Below the pieces are notes generated by a model. The model saw nothing but the letters and a program-made list of their open reading frames with translations, ran no database searches and had not been told where the DNA came from. A stretch of 64,000 bases of DNA from Bartonella sp. WD16.2 (GTDB lineage Bacteria; Pseudomonadota; Alphaproteobacteria; Rhizobiales; Rhizobiaceae). Below, piece after piece: positions 1-10,323 of this stretch (the stretch's first letter is position 1; each line of letters opens with the position of its first letter). Position numbers and translations under genes: made by a program. The stretch is taken from assembly GCF_002022505.1 (NCBI RefSeq), contig NZ_CP019781.1, positions 682,001 through 746,000 of the forward strand. The letters run 5' to 3'.

Positions 1-403
1 AAAAATTGTTTCTATTATGTTATTGTATAATGCTTTTCTATTGTAGTTATCTGAAAATGTAGTAAAAGCAATGCAGAGTGTGCAAAAATGCTTGAAGAAA
101 CATAAATATTTTTGCGATGTTTTACATAAAATATTGACCATTAAAATGCTTATTAGATAGTTTATTGCTTTACTCTAATATATCTATGTTCTTGAAGCTA
201 CATTTTCTATTTTTTACAATAGCTTGGTAGTAATATTTTATTTATTTGTTTAATGTCATTTTAATGTATTCTGGTATTGGTAATGTTTATATTAAGTAAT
301 AAACATTATGCTCATATTTGGTTGAGAATAGTCCATATTGATTTTAATTATTTTTTCTATTGAGCACAGTGAAGCAAAATAAATTTAATGTGAAAGTAAA
401 ATT
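1..403. other. Gene-free AT-rich stretch upstream of glpD
   Basis: About 400 very AT-rich bases at the left edge. I see no credible reading frame, RNA gene or clear repeat on either strand. The glpD promoter should lie in its last 100 bases but I cannot fix it by eye. Confidence 0.5.
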
Positions 404-1921
404 ATGAAAGTCACAACGCATTATGATTTGTTTATTATTGGGGGTGGGATAAATGGATGTGGAGTGGCAAGAGATGCGGCAGGTCGTGGATTTAGTGTTG
501 GATTAGCCGAAATGAATGATCTTGCATCGGGTGCATCAAGTGCATCAACAAAGCTTATTCACGGTGGTCTTCGTTATCTTGAAAATTATGAATTTAGACT
601 TGTTCGTGAAGCATTGAAGGAACGAGAAATTATTTGGAATATGGCTCCACATATTGTGCGTCCTTTGCGTTTTATTCTTCCCTATCATAAAAGAATGCGT
701 CCTGCTTGGATGTTACATTTTGGGCTTTTCCTTTATGACTATCTTGGTGGTTGGAATCAAAAACTATGGCGTAGTAAAAAGATTGATTTTTCAAAAGAAT
801 TTAACACTCCACTTCAAGAAATTTATAATAAAGGTTTTGAGTATTCTGATGCAACAGTAGATGATGCCCGTTTAGTTATTGCCAATGCACGCGATGCAAA
901 AAAGAGAGGTGCTGACATAAAAGTACGCACAGAAGTTCTATCCTTAAAAATGGAAGGAGAAAAATGGCTAATAACACTTCATGATAGGTTAAATAATCAA
1001 GAATATTGCGTTTCTGCTTCCTATATTGGAAATATGGCAGGACCTTGGATCAATCATATTTTAATCAATATTTTAGACTATAAAAAGCATTCACCAGTGC
1101 GGCTTGTCAAAGGTTCTCATATTGTAGTCCCGAGCCTTTATACTCATGATCGTGCTTATATTTTTCAAAATAATGATGGCCGTATTATTTTTGCTATTCC
1201 GTATCAAGAAGAATTTACATTGATTGGGACAACAGATTATGACTATCAAGGTGATCTTACTGATATCCGTATTAGTAATGCAGAGATTGACTATATTTGT
1301 GCAGCAGCAAATGAATATTTTGCTCAGCCAATATTACGTGAAAACATTGTGTGGAGCTATTCTGGCGTTCGCCCGCTTTATGATGATGGTGCTACAAAAG
1401 CACAAGAAACTACACGTGATTATGTTTTGAAAGAAATGGGCGTAGGAAATGCTCCACGGATTCTCAATCTTTATGGTGGTAAGATTACAACTTATCGTAA
1501 ATTAGCTGAAGATGTAATGAAGTTTGTTGAAAAGGCGCTTGGTTCTAAGGGGATGGCGTGGACAATAAATTCAGTGTTACCTGGTGGTGATTTTCCGTGT
1601 GATCGATTGGATATGATTGAAGAAAAGATTGCTCTTTTACTTCCAGATTTAGATGCATTTACATGGCGCAGGCTTGCTCGCTCCTATGGTACAGAAGCAC
1701 TCATAATATTTGCTAACGGTAAGGCAGATAGAGGAAAGGGTTTTGGGCATGGACTTTATGAAGTTGAAGTCAAATGGTTAATGGAAAAGGAATGGGCTAA
1801 GACGTGTGAAGATGTATTATGGCGTCGTTCAAAACTTGGACTTTTATTAAATGAACAAGAAACTAATGTTCTTTCTGCTTATATAGAGGATAAAAAATCG
1901 ACTAAATATAGCTTAGTTTGA
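404..1921 (+). CDS. glpD: Aerobic glycerol-3-phosphate dehydrogenase
   Basis: Flavoenzyme that oxidises sn-glycerol 3-phosphate to dihydroxyacetone phosphate and passes electrons to quinone at the inner membrane. The N terminus (about residues 8-28) carries the dinucleotide-binding motif IIGGGINGCGVARDAAGRG, followed by the GASSASTKLIHGGLRYLE segment typical of GlpD FAD proteins. The 505-residue length is normal for the family, and the C-terminal helical cap is present. It starts at ATG 404 and stands alone with a probable terminator just downstream. No glycerol uptake or kinase gene is adjacent. Family assignment is firm. Confidence 0.96.
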   Translation: MKVTTHYDLFIIGGGINGCGVARDAAGRGFSVGLAEMNDLASGASSASTKLIHGGLRYLENYEFRLVREALKEREIIWNMAPHIVRPLRFILPYHKRMRPAWMLHFGLFLYDYLGGWNQKLWRSKKIDFSKEFNTPLQEIYNKGFEYSDATVDDARLVIANARDAKKRGADIKVRTEVLSLKMEGEKWLITLHDRLNNQEYCVSASYIGNMAGPWINHILINILDYKKHSPVRLVKGSHIVVPSLYTHDRAYIFQNNDGRIIFAIPYQEEFTLIGTTDYDYQGDLTDIRISNAEIDYICAAANEYFAQPILRENIVWSYSGVRPLYDDGATKAQETTRDYVLKEMGVGNAPRILNLYGGKITTYRKLAEDVMKFVEKALGSKGMAWTINSVLPGGDFPCDRLDMIEEKIALLLPDLDAFTWRRLARSYGTEALIIFANGKADRGKGFGHGLYEVEVKWLMEKEWAKTCEDVLWRRSKLGLLLNEQETNVLSAYIEDKKSTKYSLV

Positions 1922-1928
1922 TTAATTA

Positions 1929-1976
1929 AAATTGCGGTATTTTTAGTATATTTATACCGAGACAATTTTTAAAATA
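1929..1976 (+). terminator. Probable terminator of glpD
   Basis: An imperfect hairpin starts 8 bases after the glpD stop: GGTAT pairs with ATACC, extended outward by AATTG/CAATT with a small internal bulge, and ends in a short T run. It is AT-rich, so only moderately convincing. Confidence 0.4.
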
Positions 1977-2322
1977 CTATTATTATTGCTTTTATTTTTT
2001 GAGGATTAAAATCCTTTAGATATTAAAAGTAAGTAAAAATGTGCTGTGAAAAAATAGAGAAGGTGAATTTTAGGGTGGCTACTCCCTAGTTAATATGAAT
2101 AATAAAATGAATTTAACTGTATGTAATGAAGAAGAACAATACCTTTTATATATTTTGCTGTTTAATTTTAACAAAATTTAGATAATTAAAAAAGGTATTA
2201 GGTATAAAGCACGTTTTTATATTCTCAACTGATAATAAAAAACAATAAAATATATTGTAGAGAAGAAAAACATTGTTCGTATACGTGAATGAATGCTATG
2301 AAAACGTATAAGTAATGCTTTT
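1977..2322. other. Gene-free stretch between glpD and dusA
   Basis: About 350 AT-rich bases with no plausible coding frame or RNA gene. It must hold the dusA promoter, which I could not place. Confidence 0.4.
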
Positions 2323-3303
2323 ATGATGTTGTATAGCTTTCCATCATTAGTAAAATTTGCAGTGGCACCAATGCTAGATTGGACGGATCGGCATTGTCGT
2401 TTTTTTTATCGTCTTTTGACAAAAAAAACGCTACTTTATACTGAAATGGTTGTAGCAGATGCTGCAATCCATGGCATTCGTGAACGACTATTGGCTTTTA
2501 GTGATGAAGAACATCCAATTGCATTGCAATTAGGGGGATCGGATTCGCAAAAATTAGCAGAAGCAGCGCGAATTGCAGAAGACTTTGGATATGATGAAAT
2601 AAACCTTAATGTTGGTTGTCCATCAAATCGTGTTCAAGCAGGTATGTTTGGTGCTTGTTTGATGCTCCATCCTGATATTGTGGCAAGGGCTGTAGAAGCA
2701 ATGAAGCAGGCTGTGACTATATCTGTGACTGTTAAATGTCGTATTGGTGTAGACAAACAAGATGAAGAATTAGCTTTAGATATTTTAGCTAATCAAGTAT
2801 GGAATGCAGGTTGTGATGCACTCTGGGTGCATGCACGCAAAGCGTGGTTAAAAGGACTAAGTCCGAAAGAAAATCGTAGTATTCCAGAACTTAATTATGA
2901 AAGAGTTTATAGATTAAAACGTAAATATCCTCATAAATTTATTGGGATAAACGGTGGAATCCAATCAATAGATGAAGTCAAAGAACATTTAAAATTATGT
3001 GATGCTACCATGGTGGGACGGCAAGTTTATCATGACCCAGCTTTGCTCATGTCCATTGATTCTAAAATATATGGTGAACCGCAGAATGATCTTAGTGATT
3101 GTGATTTAATTGATGCTATGTGTGATTATGTCGCTAAACATATAGCGTCAGGTGGACGTCTTTCTCATGTGACACGCCATATGATTAATTTATTCCATGG
3201 TAGAAATGGTGCACGTCGATGGCGGCAAATATTATCCAATGATGCGACAAGAAGAGATGCAGGTGTGTCTGTTCTAAAAGAAGCGTTTGCTGCTTTTATT
3301 TAG
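2323..3303 (+). CDS. dusA: tRNA-dihydrouridine(20/20a) synthase DusA
   Basis: FMN enzyme that reduces uridines in the tRNA D loop using NADPH. The N-terminal TIM barrel opens with VAPMLDWTDRHCR, the DusA signature, and carries NVGCPSNRVQAG with the catalytic cysteine at about residue 98. The C-terminal helical tRNA-binding domain ends with HMINLFHGRNGARRWRQ, as in other DusA proteins. At 326 residues it is full length. ATG 2323 and ATG 2326 are both possible starts and neither has a strong ribosome binding site. It is a single-gene unit. Confidence 0.95.
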   Translation: MMLYSFPSLVKFAVAPMLDWTDRHCRFFYRLLTKKTLLYTEMVVADAAIHGIRERLLAFSDEEHPIALQLGGSDSQKLAEAARIAEDFGYDEINLNVGCPSNRVQAGMFGACLMLHPDIVARAVEAMKQAVTISVTVKCRIGVDKQDEELALDILANQVWNAGCDALWVHARKAWLKGLSPKENRSIPELNYERVYRLKRKYPHKFIGINGGIQSIDEVKEHLKLCDATMVGRQVYHDPALLMSIDSKIYGEPQNDLSDCDLIDAMCDYVAKHIASGGRLSHVTRHMINLFHGRNGARRWRQILSNDATRRDAGVSVLKEAFAAFI

Positions 3304-3824
3304 ATAAGTTTAGTTGAAACTCTAAAATTCTATTTTAATATTATACATTAATTAATTCATTTTATATATTGTAATTTATATATAATTTGTAATTATACTA
3401 AATAATCGGAAGGGGAGAAAACTAAATACTATCCATTTATGATAATGAAACTCTGTTAAAATTTGAACGAGAAGATGTAAAGGCTTTTTTATAAATGCAT
3501 ATGTAATAAATAAATACTGAAACTTACGATTTTTGGAATATTTTTGGATAAAGAATCTATAAGCTCGGTGAGCTTACCTTTATTGAAATGAGCTCGTTAT
3601 GGATGTTATGGGTAGTATGCAGATAAGCATTTCTATAATAGGAAAATAAGTTGTATCATTAGCAATATTATCAGAATTTAGAAATAAATGCTTTTAAAAA
3701 GTTTAAGCACAAATTGTTACATCAATGACTAATATATTTATACTGTAAAAAACAACGAATTATTTATACTCTGTTTATAAGATAAAATTTTATTGATACC
3801 CTATAGATTTAAAAAGATATTTTT
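3304..3824. other. Gene-free gap between dusA and cobT
   Basis: About 520 AT-rich bases with no sustained reading frame. I looked for a cobalamin riboswitch before cobT and saw no convincing B12-box-like element by eye. Probably decayed sequence. Confidence 0.4.
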
Positions 3825-4823
3825 ATGAACAGCAGTCCCTTTGATGATTTTCGTGCATTATTAACAAACTTACCGAGTGCTGATGAGTTTTCTATGATTT
3901 TAGCTAGAAAACGGCAAGCGAAGTTAATAAAACCGCAGGGAGTCCTGGGAAAATTGGGAGATATTGCGGTTTGGTATGCAGGATGGAGAGGTGAGGAAAA
4001 GCCGATTATAACACAGCCTTTAGTGGCTATTTTTTCTGGTAATCACGGCGTTATCGAGGAAAATGTTACGCCATTTCCGCAATCTATGACACAAGAGGTG
4101 GTGAAAAAGATTACTGCTGGTGGTTCGGCCGTCAATCAAATCTGCATGGCTTATAATCTTAGACTAAAGATATTTGACTTAGCTTTAGAATGTCCAACAA
4201 TGAATATTACTAAAGATGCGGCAATGGGTGAGCGTAACACAGCTGCAACAATGGCATTTGGTATGGAATCAATTGCTGGAGGAACAGATCTTTTGTGTGT
4301 AGGTGAAATGGGAATTGGCAACTCAACAATAGCATCAGCCTTATGTCTGGCTTTATTTGGTGGGGAGGCTGAAGAATGGGCTAGATCTGGTAGGGGATCT
4401 GCAGGAGAATTTTATGAACGCAAAGTGAGAGCAATAAAAACAGCGGTTGCTTTGCATGAGGGTTATTTAAATGATCCTTTTGAAATTATGCGTTGCTTAG
4501 GAGGGCGTGAAATTGCAGCGATGGTGGGTGCTATCTTAGCAGCAAGAATGGAAAAAATTCCGGTTATCTTGGATGGTTTTGTAGCAACAGCAGCAGCGGC
4601 AGTATTATATAAAATGAATCCAAGGATACTTGATCACATTATTATTGGTCATATTTCTTCTGAACCAGCTCATTGTAAACTTTTAGAAAAAATTGAAAAA
4701 GAACCGCTTTTAGATTTAAGGATGTGTCTTGGAGAAGGAACAGGTGCAGCTATGGCTGCTGGTGTGGTCAAGGCTGCTCTTTTAACCCATGCACAAATGA
4801 CAGATTGTGAACAAGAAAATTAG
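3825..4823 (+). CDS. cobT: Nicotinate-nucleotide--dimethylbenzimidazole phosphoribosyltransferase
   Basis: Transfers phosphoribose from nicotinate mononucleotide to dimethylbenzimidazole, making the lower-ligand nucleotide of cobalamin. Recognisable features are KPQGVLGKLGDIA near residue 37, the loop ending FSGNHGV, the central GEMGIGNSTIASAL segment, and the C-terminal LRMCLGEGTGAAMA containing the conserved catalytic glutamate region. At 332 residues it is close to the family norm (rhizobia call it cobU). No other corrin-pathway gene is in the window, so it is either used for salvage or is a remnant of the pathway. It begins at ATG 3825. Confidence 0.93.
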   Translation: MNSSPFDDFRALLTNLPSADEFSMILARKRQAKLIKPQGVLGKLGDIAVWYAGWRGEEKPIITQPLVAIFSGNHGVIEENVTPFPQSMTQEVVKKITAGGSAVNQICMAYNLRLKIFDLALECPTMNITKDAAMGERNTAATMAFGMESIAGGTDLLCVGEMGIGNSTIASALCLALFGGEAEEWARSGRGSAGEFYERKVRAIKTAVALHEGYLNDPFEIMRCLGGREIAAMVGAILAARMEKIPVILDGFVATAAAAVLYKMNPRILDHIIIGHISSEPAHCKLLEKIEKEPLLDLRMCLGEGTGAAMAAGVVKAALLTHAQMTDCEQEN

Positions 4824-5333
4824 AAATAATAATAATGTGATCGATAAATGTCGAGAAAGAGCTTTAAGAATTTTACTCATTTGTCTTTTCTACTGTTTTA
4901 TATAATTCAAGAGATATTGCCTATCGGTTAATTTTATTTATGAAAGAGAAGGGAAGTTGCAGAACGTCAATTTAACAATTAAAATCTTTTATAAAAGTCA
5001 TCATAATTTCAATATTAGAACTACAGAACGCAATAAGTAGTAAGTATTTCAGACTTAGAAATTTTTACACAATTTTTGAAAAATATTAAAACTACTCACG
5101 GTTTTATTGAGTCAAATAGGAGAAACTGTGCTGTACTGTGTGCAGTTGCTTTTTAAGAAAGAGTAGCAGCACAACATTAAATAATACTATTTTTAGAGTT
5201 TTTAAATTTTGTGCCAGAAAAGGGTTATCAAAATCAATTTTTCAAACAATATCGAAGACAAAAAATGGTGATATTTTTTTGCTAAAAATAAATTTAGATC
5301 AAAATAATTCCTACTTTTTCTTTTAATACTAAA
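4824..5333. other. Gene-free gap after cobT
   Basis: About 510 AT-rich bases. A short open stretch at 5138-5326 has biased low-complexity composition and no family resemblance, so I do not call it. Any former cobalamin neighbour is no longer recognisable. Confidence 0.4.
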
Positions 5334-5969
5334 TTATAAAAATTTACGCACTAAATGGCGAAGATATACGATCAGCTCATCATTAAACCATGGGTGTCGT
5401 TGTAACCAGAAAGTATTTCGCCATGATGGATGGGGTAAGGGCATAACATTATATCCTCGGGGTTGACGGATAGAAAGAATATTTTTCCAATCATTAACGG
5501 TTTCTGAGACGGTTTTATGTTTAAGTTCTGCAATGTGCCATTTTTGTGCATAATTTCCAATAGCAAGGACAAGCTTTATTTGTGGCATAGCCTGAAATAC
5601 TTTGTCATGCCATATTTTTTGACATTCGCGTCTTGGCGGTAAATCAGATTTATTTTTATCATAGCCAGGAAAACAAAATCCCATGGGGACAATAGCAAAT
5701 AAAGATCTATCATAAAATTCATCGCTTGTTACACCTAACCAATCGCGTAATCTATCTCCAGAACGATCATTGAAAGGAATAGAAGTTTCATGAACACGTA
5801 ATCCTGGGGCTTGACCTGCAATCGCAATAGAAGCTGTGTTGGATAAATAAACAACAGGCTTTGGTTCATGGGGAAGAGCGGGAAAATAATATGGACGCTC
5901 AATACAAACACGACAAGAACGAATTTGTTTTCCTAGTTTAGCAATTTGATCACATTTTTGTTGCGTCAT
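5334..5969 (-). CDS. Uracil-DNA glycosylase family protein
   Basis: Probable base-excision repair glycosylase of the UDG superfamily (family 4/5-like). The first motif is GQAPGLRVHETSIPF at about residue 52, with the GQAPG water-activating loop. The second, PLPHPSWRN near residue 176, supplies the HPS loop that binds DNA. N-terminal cysteines in RSCRVC and a further cysteine in MGFCFPGYDK could be ligands of an iron-sulfur cluster as in family 4, but this is inference. At 211 residues it has the right length. ATG at 5969. The adjacent gene, 46 bases upstream on the same strand, is a thermonuclease-like protein. Confidence 0.82.
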   Translation of the reverse strand: MTQQKCDQIAKLGKQIRSCRVCIERPYYFPALPHEPKPVVYLSNTASIAIAGQAPGLRVHETSIPFNDRSGDRLRDWLGVTSDEFYDRSLFAIVPMGFCFPGYDKNKSDLPPRRECQKIWHDKVFQAMPQIKLVLAIGNYAQKWHIAELKHKTVSETVNDWKNILSIRQPRGYNVMPLPHPSWRNTFWLQRHPWFNDELIVYLRHLVRKFL

Positions 5970-6015
5970 GATAGATAAAAACTAATGACAGCAGCATTAC
6001 GAAAAAGCAATAATT

Positions 6016-6588
6016 TTATTTTTTTATGTAAGGATGAACTCTTCGCCATTCTTGCGGTTGTTGAAAATGTGATTGCCATATACCTTTTTTTTGCGCTTTG
6101 GCTTTTTGCTCTTCTTTTTGGTAGGTATAACCATAATAACTTATAGCCCACCCATCACGCACCATTTTCGCATTAATATTTTTGATTTTTTCTGTTCCAC
6201 ATGTGCCAAGAACACGCTGATATTTATCTCTTTTATCCCAATAACATGTAACAAATTGGTTTGCTATAAGCTTTTGTAAATGTTCTTTGGCTTTAATGCC
6301 ACATGGGTAACGCTCTGCTTCCGTACCACAAAATTGACGCAATTCAGGAGCATCAATTCCTACAAGCCGGATCATAACATCACCAATTCTTATTGAATCG
6401 CCATCAATAATAATCGCATTCCCCGTAACGGACTCTGTTGAAACAGAAATCAACTTTTGAGGTTGCGACCAAATACACCTTACATCAATCATCACATTGA
6501 TGCAAACACTGATAACTATAAAAGCACTTAAATTTATAACTTTTTGATTAAAGTTACTTAAATTAAAATAAAAAGCGTTATTTCTCAT
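6016..6588 (-). CDS. Thermonuclease (SNase) family secreted nuclease
   Basis: Staphylococcal-nuclease-fold protein. A hydrophobic segment at about residues 16-32 looks like a signal peptide or anchor, so the protein probably acts outside the cytoplasm. The nuclease fold follows: IIDGDSIRIGD, then IRLVGIDAPE (metal-binding Asp, catalytic Arg and Glu region), then YQRVLGTC (second catalytic Arg). These match the Arg35/Glu43/Arg87 layout of nuclease A. Cysteines at FCG, YPCG, VTCYW and GTCG may form disulfides. 190 residues, ATG start at 6588. It lies upstream of, and probably with, the glycosylase gene. Confidence 0.88.
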   Translation of the reverse strand: MRNNAFYFNLSNFNQKVINLSAFIVISVCINVMIDVRCIWSQPQKLISVSTESVTGNAIIIDGDSIRIGDVMIRLVGIDAPELRQFCGTEAERYPCGIKAKEHLQKLIANQFVTCYWDKRDKYQRVLGTCGTEKIKNINAKMVRDGWAISYYGYTYQKEEQKAKAQKKGIWQSHFQQPQEWRRVHPYIKK

Positions 6589-7126
6589 GAGAGAATTAAT
6601 ATCATAATGTGTTCGATTAAGTCAAGATACACTATTATATTGTGGAAATAGCTTATTTTTCTTAATGTTGATTATATCATTATGACAACAAGTAGCTATA
6701 GGTTGATGTCATTGATATTAAAAATATTATTCGAAAAAAAATTTTTTGATATTTAAATATTCAAATTTATAATATTGTTTTCATTAACTAACTGAGTTTA
6801 TTTTTTTATAATTTTACGTATACAAAAAAATCCTACTTGTCTAAGCTATTTTTAGCTTTTTTATTTGAACAACTTTACTGCTATTTTCAATATAAAAAGT
6901 TCTTAATAAAAAAACAAAATATCTAAAAATTATATGGAATTTTTAACAAAATGAACGCCGTCAATTAGAGCAAAATACAAACCAATTATTTAGCTAATTT
7001 TGCTTTAAAATAGCAACTATTAGATAAAGCTTTAAAAAAACACTTACCACTTATTAGTATTTTAAAAGTGTACTTATATAATTAGCGGGAAATAAAAAAT
7101 GCTATAATTTAAATGGATGAAATCAA
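6589..7126. other. Gene-free gap between the nuclease and rpmG genes
   Basis: About 540 very AT-rich bases between two leftward genes. No coding frame is supported. The only structure I can point to is a small hairpin with a T tail on the plus strand at 6843-6863. Confidence 0.4.
6843..6863 (+). terminator. Small hairpin with T tail in a gene-free gap
   Basis: AAGCTA and TAGCTT pair around a four-T loop and run into a T tract, the form of a weak intrinsic terminator on the plus strand. No plus-strand gene lies upstream, so it either ends an unannotated small transcript or is a chance AT-rich hairpin. Confidence 0.2.
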
Positions 7127-7294
7127 TTACTTGATTTTTGTTTCTTTAAATTCAACATGTTTTCTAGCAATTGGGTCATATTTACGTTTACTCATTTTGT
7201 CTGTCATTGTGCGACTATTTTTCTTTGTTACATAGAAAAAACCAGTATCTGCAGTTGACAAAAGCTTAATTTTAATAGTTGCTGCTTTAGCCAT
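7127..7294 (-). CDS. rpmG: 50S ribosomal protein L33
   Basis: A 55-residue basic protein starting [19 protein letters not shown], with the FYVTKKNSR and [16 protein letters not shown] segments typical of bacterial L33. The zinc-binding cysteine pairs of the C+ form are absent, so this is the C- form. ATG at 7294 is preceded by an AGGA ribosome binding site. In many rhizobia rpmG sits in a divK-pleD-rpmG group near rnr. Here it still lies next to rnr, but divK is about 39 kb away. Confidence 0.95.
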   Translation of the reverse strand: MAKAATIKIKLLSTADTGFFYVTKKNSRTMTDKMSKRKYDPIARKHVEFKETKIK

Positions 7295-7995
7295 AATAAA
7301 GATCCTAATTAAATTGAAAATGATACTATTTTGCTTTCAAAACTTATTTTTGATGTAATTATATTTCATTACTAACACTACGTATGTTATAAAAAAAGTC
7401 AACATTTGATTACTTTTTTATCAGGTAGGTAAGTATTAGATTACTATATTAGTCAAGGAAGTAAATTATCACAGAGGAAAAATCAAAAGGTTTTTAAATA
7501 TTTATTGCTTGACTAATGATAATTAATTCAATGAGTGTGCTAATTTTAGAGCGAAAATGATTAGGGTAATTGTAGTGATTCCACTATAATTTATAATGTT
7601 ATTTTAAACAATCTGTTTAGTTATCAACAGTAAGGCAAGCTGTGTTTTCACTTTTGATTGTTAACACTTAACCTAAATAAAGCAGGGACTTCAGAAATTA
7701 ATCTTATTTTTCAGTAGATTTCTTATAACGATAAGTGTGATCGTTTGTATAGTCTAATTATAAATAATGAATTGCAACTTTTTGTAAATATGGACAGAAT
7801 CAATTGAAATAAAAATAAATATTATTATAGCGTAATGATAATTCGAAAATTCTTTCTTAGAAAAAAGGTAATATCTAAGGACAAAGAGATAATTTTTATT
7901 TCTCGTAGAAAATCTGCGATATATTACTTTTCCACCTTAATAATAAAACTGCAGCAATTAGGTTAATTTTTACTAAGTTTTTAATTTTTTCAATA
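7295..7995. other. Gene-free 700-base gap between rpmG and rnr
   Basis: AT-rich with no sustained frame on either strand. Related rhizobial genomes usually have one or two small genes here, so this may be a gene graveyard, but no remnant is clear enough to name. Confidence 0.4.
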
Positions 7996-10266
7996 TCATC
8001 TTTGTTTGTAGGAATTACGTTCCCGTTTTTTTGCCGTAAATTTATTTTTACGATAAGAAATGGATGAAAAAGTAAACGAATGAGGTTGCGTTAATATTTC
8101 AAAACATAAAGCACCAGCAAGAGGTTGTACTTCTATAAGCTTTACCTCTACCTCGTTGCCAAGTTGATAGCCTTTACGACTCCATTTTCCTATAAGGGTA
8201 TGCTGAGTTTCATCAAAATGATAGTAATCACGTTTAAGTGTAGAAATGGGTACGAAGCCGTCTGCATTTAGTTTGTCCAGTGAGATAAAAAGACCTGCTT
8301 TTGTAACTCCTGAAATGCGACCTCTAAATGAATGGCCGATTTTATTCACCAAATAGTGTGCAACAAGCCTATCAATAGTTTCTCTTTCAGCCATCATTGC
8401 ACGGCGTTCATGTGCAGAAATTTGCGTGGCGATTGCTGTCAGGTTTTGTTCTTGTGCATCTGTTAGTTTATCGTCGCCTAATTGCAGGGCTTTAATAAGC
8501 GCTCGATGAACAATTAAATCAGCATAACGGCGGATTGGTGATGTAAAATGCGTATAATTATGCAGATTTAAGCCAAAGTGACCTATATTTTCAGGATTAT
8601 ATTCAGCTTGAGATTGTGAGCGCAAAATGACCTGATTAACCAATTCTTGTTGTTGTGTATTAATGACTTGTGCAAGAATGCTATTGAATCGTTCTGACGT
8701 AAGTTCTGTTCTTCGAGAAAATGATATTCCTAAACTCTGGAGGAAGTTCTGTAGCACTTCTTGTTTTGCGAGAGATGGTTTGTCATGAACACGATAAATG
8801 AAGGGCTGATGATGTTCTTTTAATGTTTCTGCGGCTGCAACATTAGCTTGTATCATAAATTCTTCGATCAAACGATGTGCTTCTAGATGAGGTGGAACCA
8901 CAACATCTTTAATGTACCCATTTTGATCGAGAATGATCTTTTTTTCTGGTACTTCTAATTCAAGTGGTTTTCGACGATTGCGTGCAGATTTAAGTTTAAT
9001 ATAAGCCCTCCACAATGGTTGCAAGATATTCTCAAGAAGAGGGGCTGTTTTTTCGTTAGTATTTCCTTCAATTGCGCATTGTACTTCTTGATAAGATAAT
9101 TTAGCTACCGTACGCATAATAATACGGTGAAAACTATGTTTGCGTTTGTTGCCATTTGCATCAAAAATCATACGAACAGCTAAAGCGGGTCTGTCTTTTC
9201 CTTCAAGAAGAGAACATAAATTATTAGAAATATATTCAGGAATCATTGGCACAACGCGATCAGGAAAATAAACGGAATTTCCTCTTTTCAATGCTTCTTT
9301 GTCTAAAGCGCTGCCTGTTTTTACATAATAAGAGACATCTGCGATTGCTACAATGATAATCCAACCATCGTTATTTGCAGGGTCTTCATCTTTTACTGCA
9401 TAAACGGCATCGTCATGGTCTTTTGCATCCGGTGGATCAATTGTAACAAACGGTAACTGTCGCCAATCTTCACGATTTGTTGTGCCGACAATAGGTTTTG
9501 CATTTTTAGCTTGCTTCAAAACCTCTTCAGGAAAAACATAAGGAATTCCTTTTGAAATAAGCGCAATCATTGAAAGTGCTTTTTCGCTATCAATAAATCC
9601 CAAAACATTTTTTATTTTTGCACTTTTTGACCTGTAAACCTTATTTTTTTTAATTTCAGCTTCAACGAGATCACCCGATTTTATATCAATATCTAAAGGT
9701 GTTTCAATAATTAGGTCATTAGTTTTGCGATCTATGGAACAAAGCTGCCATTGGTTATTTTCTAATTTTTTTACTATGCCAAGCATAGTTCTTTCTTGCT
9801 TATCAATTTTACGGATAATACGCCCTGTATAAGAGAAACTTTGAGGGGTTTTATTTCGAAAAATTTTTACAAGAAGATGATCTCCAAGACTAATGCTAAC
9901 TCCTTTTATATAGCGAGGAGGTATTTCAATATTTGGCGTTAAATCACCTTTCCATTCAAGAGGCTGTGCAATAAAACCGCCATCATTATCTAATGCACAT
10001 ATTTTAACTAAAGCAACAGGCGGTAATCCCTCTTGAGTTTTTATTTTCTTATGTTTTTTTGATATAAAGCTATGATCCTTTAAGTGATCAAGCGTATCTT
10101 TCAACCAACGGCGAGAATTGCCTTTTAAATTAAAAGCCCTGGTGATTTCGCGTTTATTTAATAGGTTAGGGTTATTAGTAATAAAGGACAAAATTTCTGC
10201 TTTATTAGGCAGTCGTTCAGTATAAGAAGACTGAAGATATTTTGTTTTTTTCTGACCTTTAACCAA
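7996..10266 (-). CDS. rnr: Ribonuclease R
   Basis: 3'-5' exoribonuclease that digests structured RNA. In order: an N-terminal winged-helix-like segment, OB/cold-shock domains, the RNB catalytic domain with FVTIDPPDAKDHDDAVYA (the four metal-binding aspartates at about 270-285), the HFTSPIRRYADLIVHR motif, and a C-terminal S1 domain (FRGRISGVTKAGLFISL) with a basic tail. At 756 residues it is full length. The start is TTG 10266 with AGAGG eight bases upstream; no better-placed ATG exists. It lies 57 bases downstream of topA and is probably co-transcribed with it. Confidence 0.95.
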   Translation of the reverse strand: MVKGQKKTKYLQSSYTERLPNKAEILSFITNNPNLLNKREITRAFNLKGNSRRWLKDTLDHLKDHSFISKKHKKIKTQEGLPPVALVKICALDNDGGFIAQPLEWKGDLTPNIEIPPRYIKGVSISLGDHLLVKIFRNKTPQSFSYTGRIIRKIDKQERTMLGIVKKLENNQWQLCSIDRKTNDLIIETPLDIDIKSGDLVEAEIKKNKVYRSKSAKIKNVLGFIDSEKALSMIALISKGIPYVFPEEVLKQAKNAKPIVGTTNREDWRQLPFVTIDPPDAKDHDDAVYAVKDEDPANNDGWIIIVAIADVSYYVKTGSALDKEALKRGNSVYFPDRVVPMIPEYISNNLCSLLEGKDRPALAVRMIFDANGNKRKHSFHRIIMRTVAKLSYQEVQCAIEGNTNEKTAPLLENILQPLWRAYIKLKSARNRRKPLELEVPEKKIILDQNGYIKDVVVPPHLEAHRLIEEFMIQANVAAAETLKEHHQPFIYRVHDKPSLAKQEVLQNFLQSLGISFSRRTELTSERFNSILAQVINTQQQELVNQVILRSQSQAEYNPENIGHFGLNLHNYTHFTSPIRRYADLIVHRALIKALQLGDDKLTDAQEQNLTAIATQISAHERRAMMAERETIDRLVAHYLVNKIGHSFRGRISGVTKAGLFISLDKLNADGFVPISTLKRDYYHFDETQHTLIGKWSRKGYQLGNEVEVKLIEVQPLAGALCFEILTQPHSFTFSSISYRKNKFTAKKRERNSYKQR

Positions 10267-10323
10267 AATTTATGCCTCTTTTATCTTAGAGAAGTTTTTT
10301 CAATGCTATCTTTTTCTATGTAA

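Noticed and set aside
3304..3824. Possible cobalamin riboswitch before cobT
   Set aside because: No B12-box-like sequence or multi-stem structure could be seen; a covariance search would decide.
5138..5326. 62-codon frame after cobT
   Set aside because: Biased composition, no good start signal, no resemblance to any cobalamin gene.
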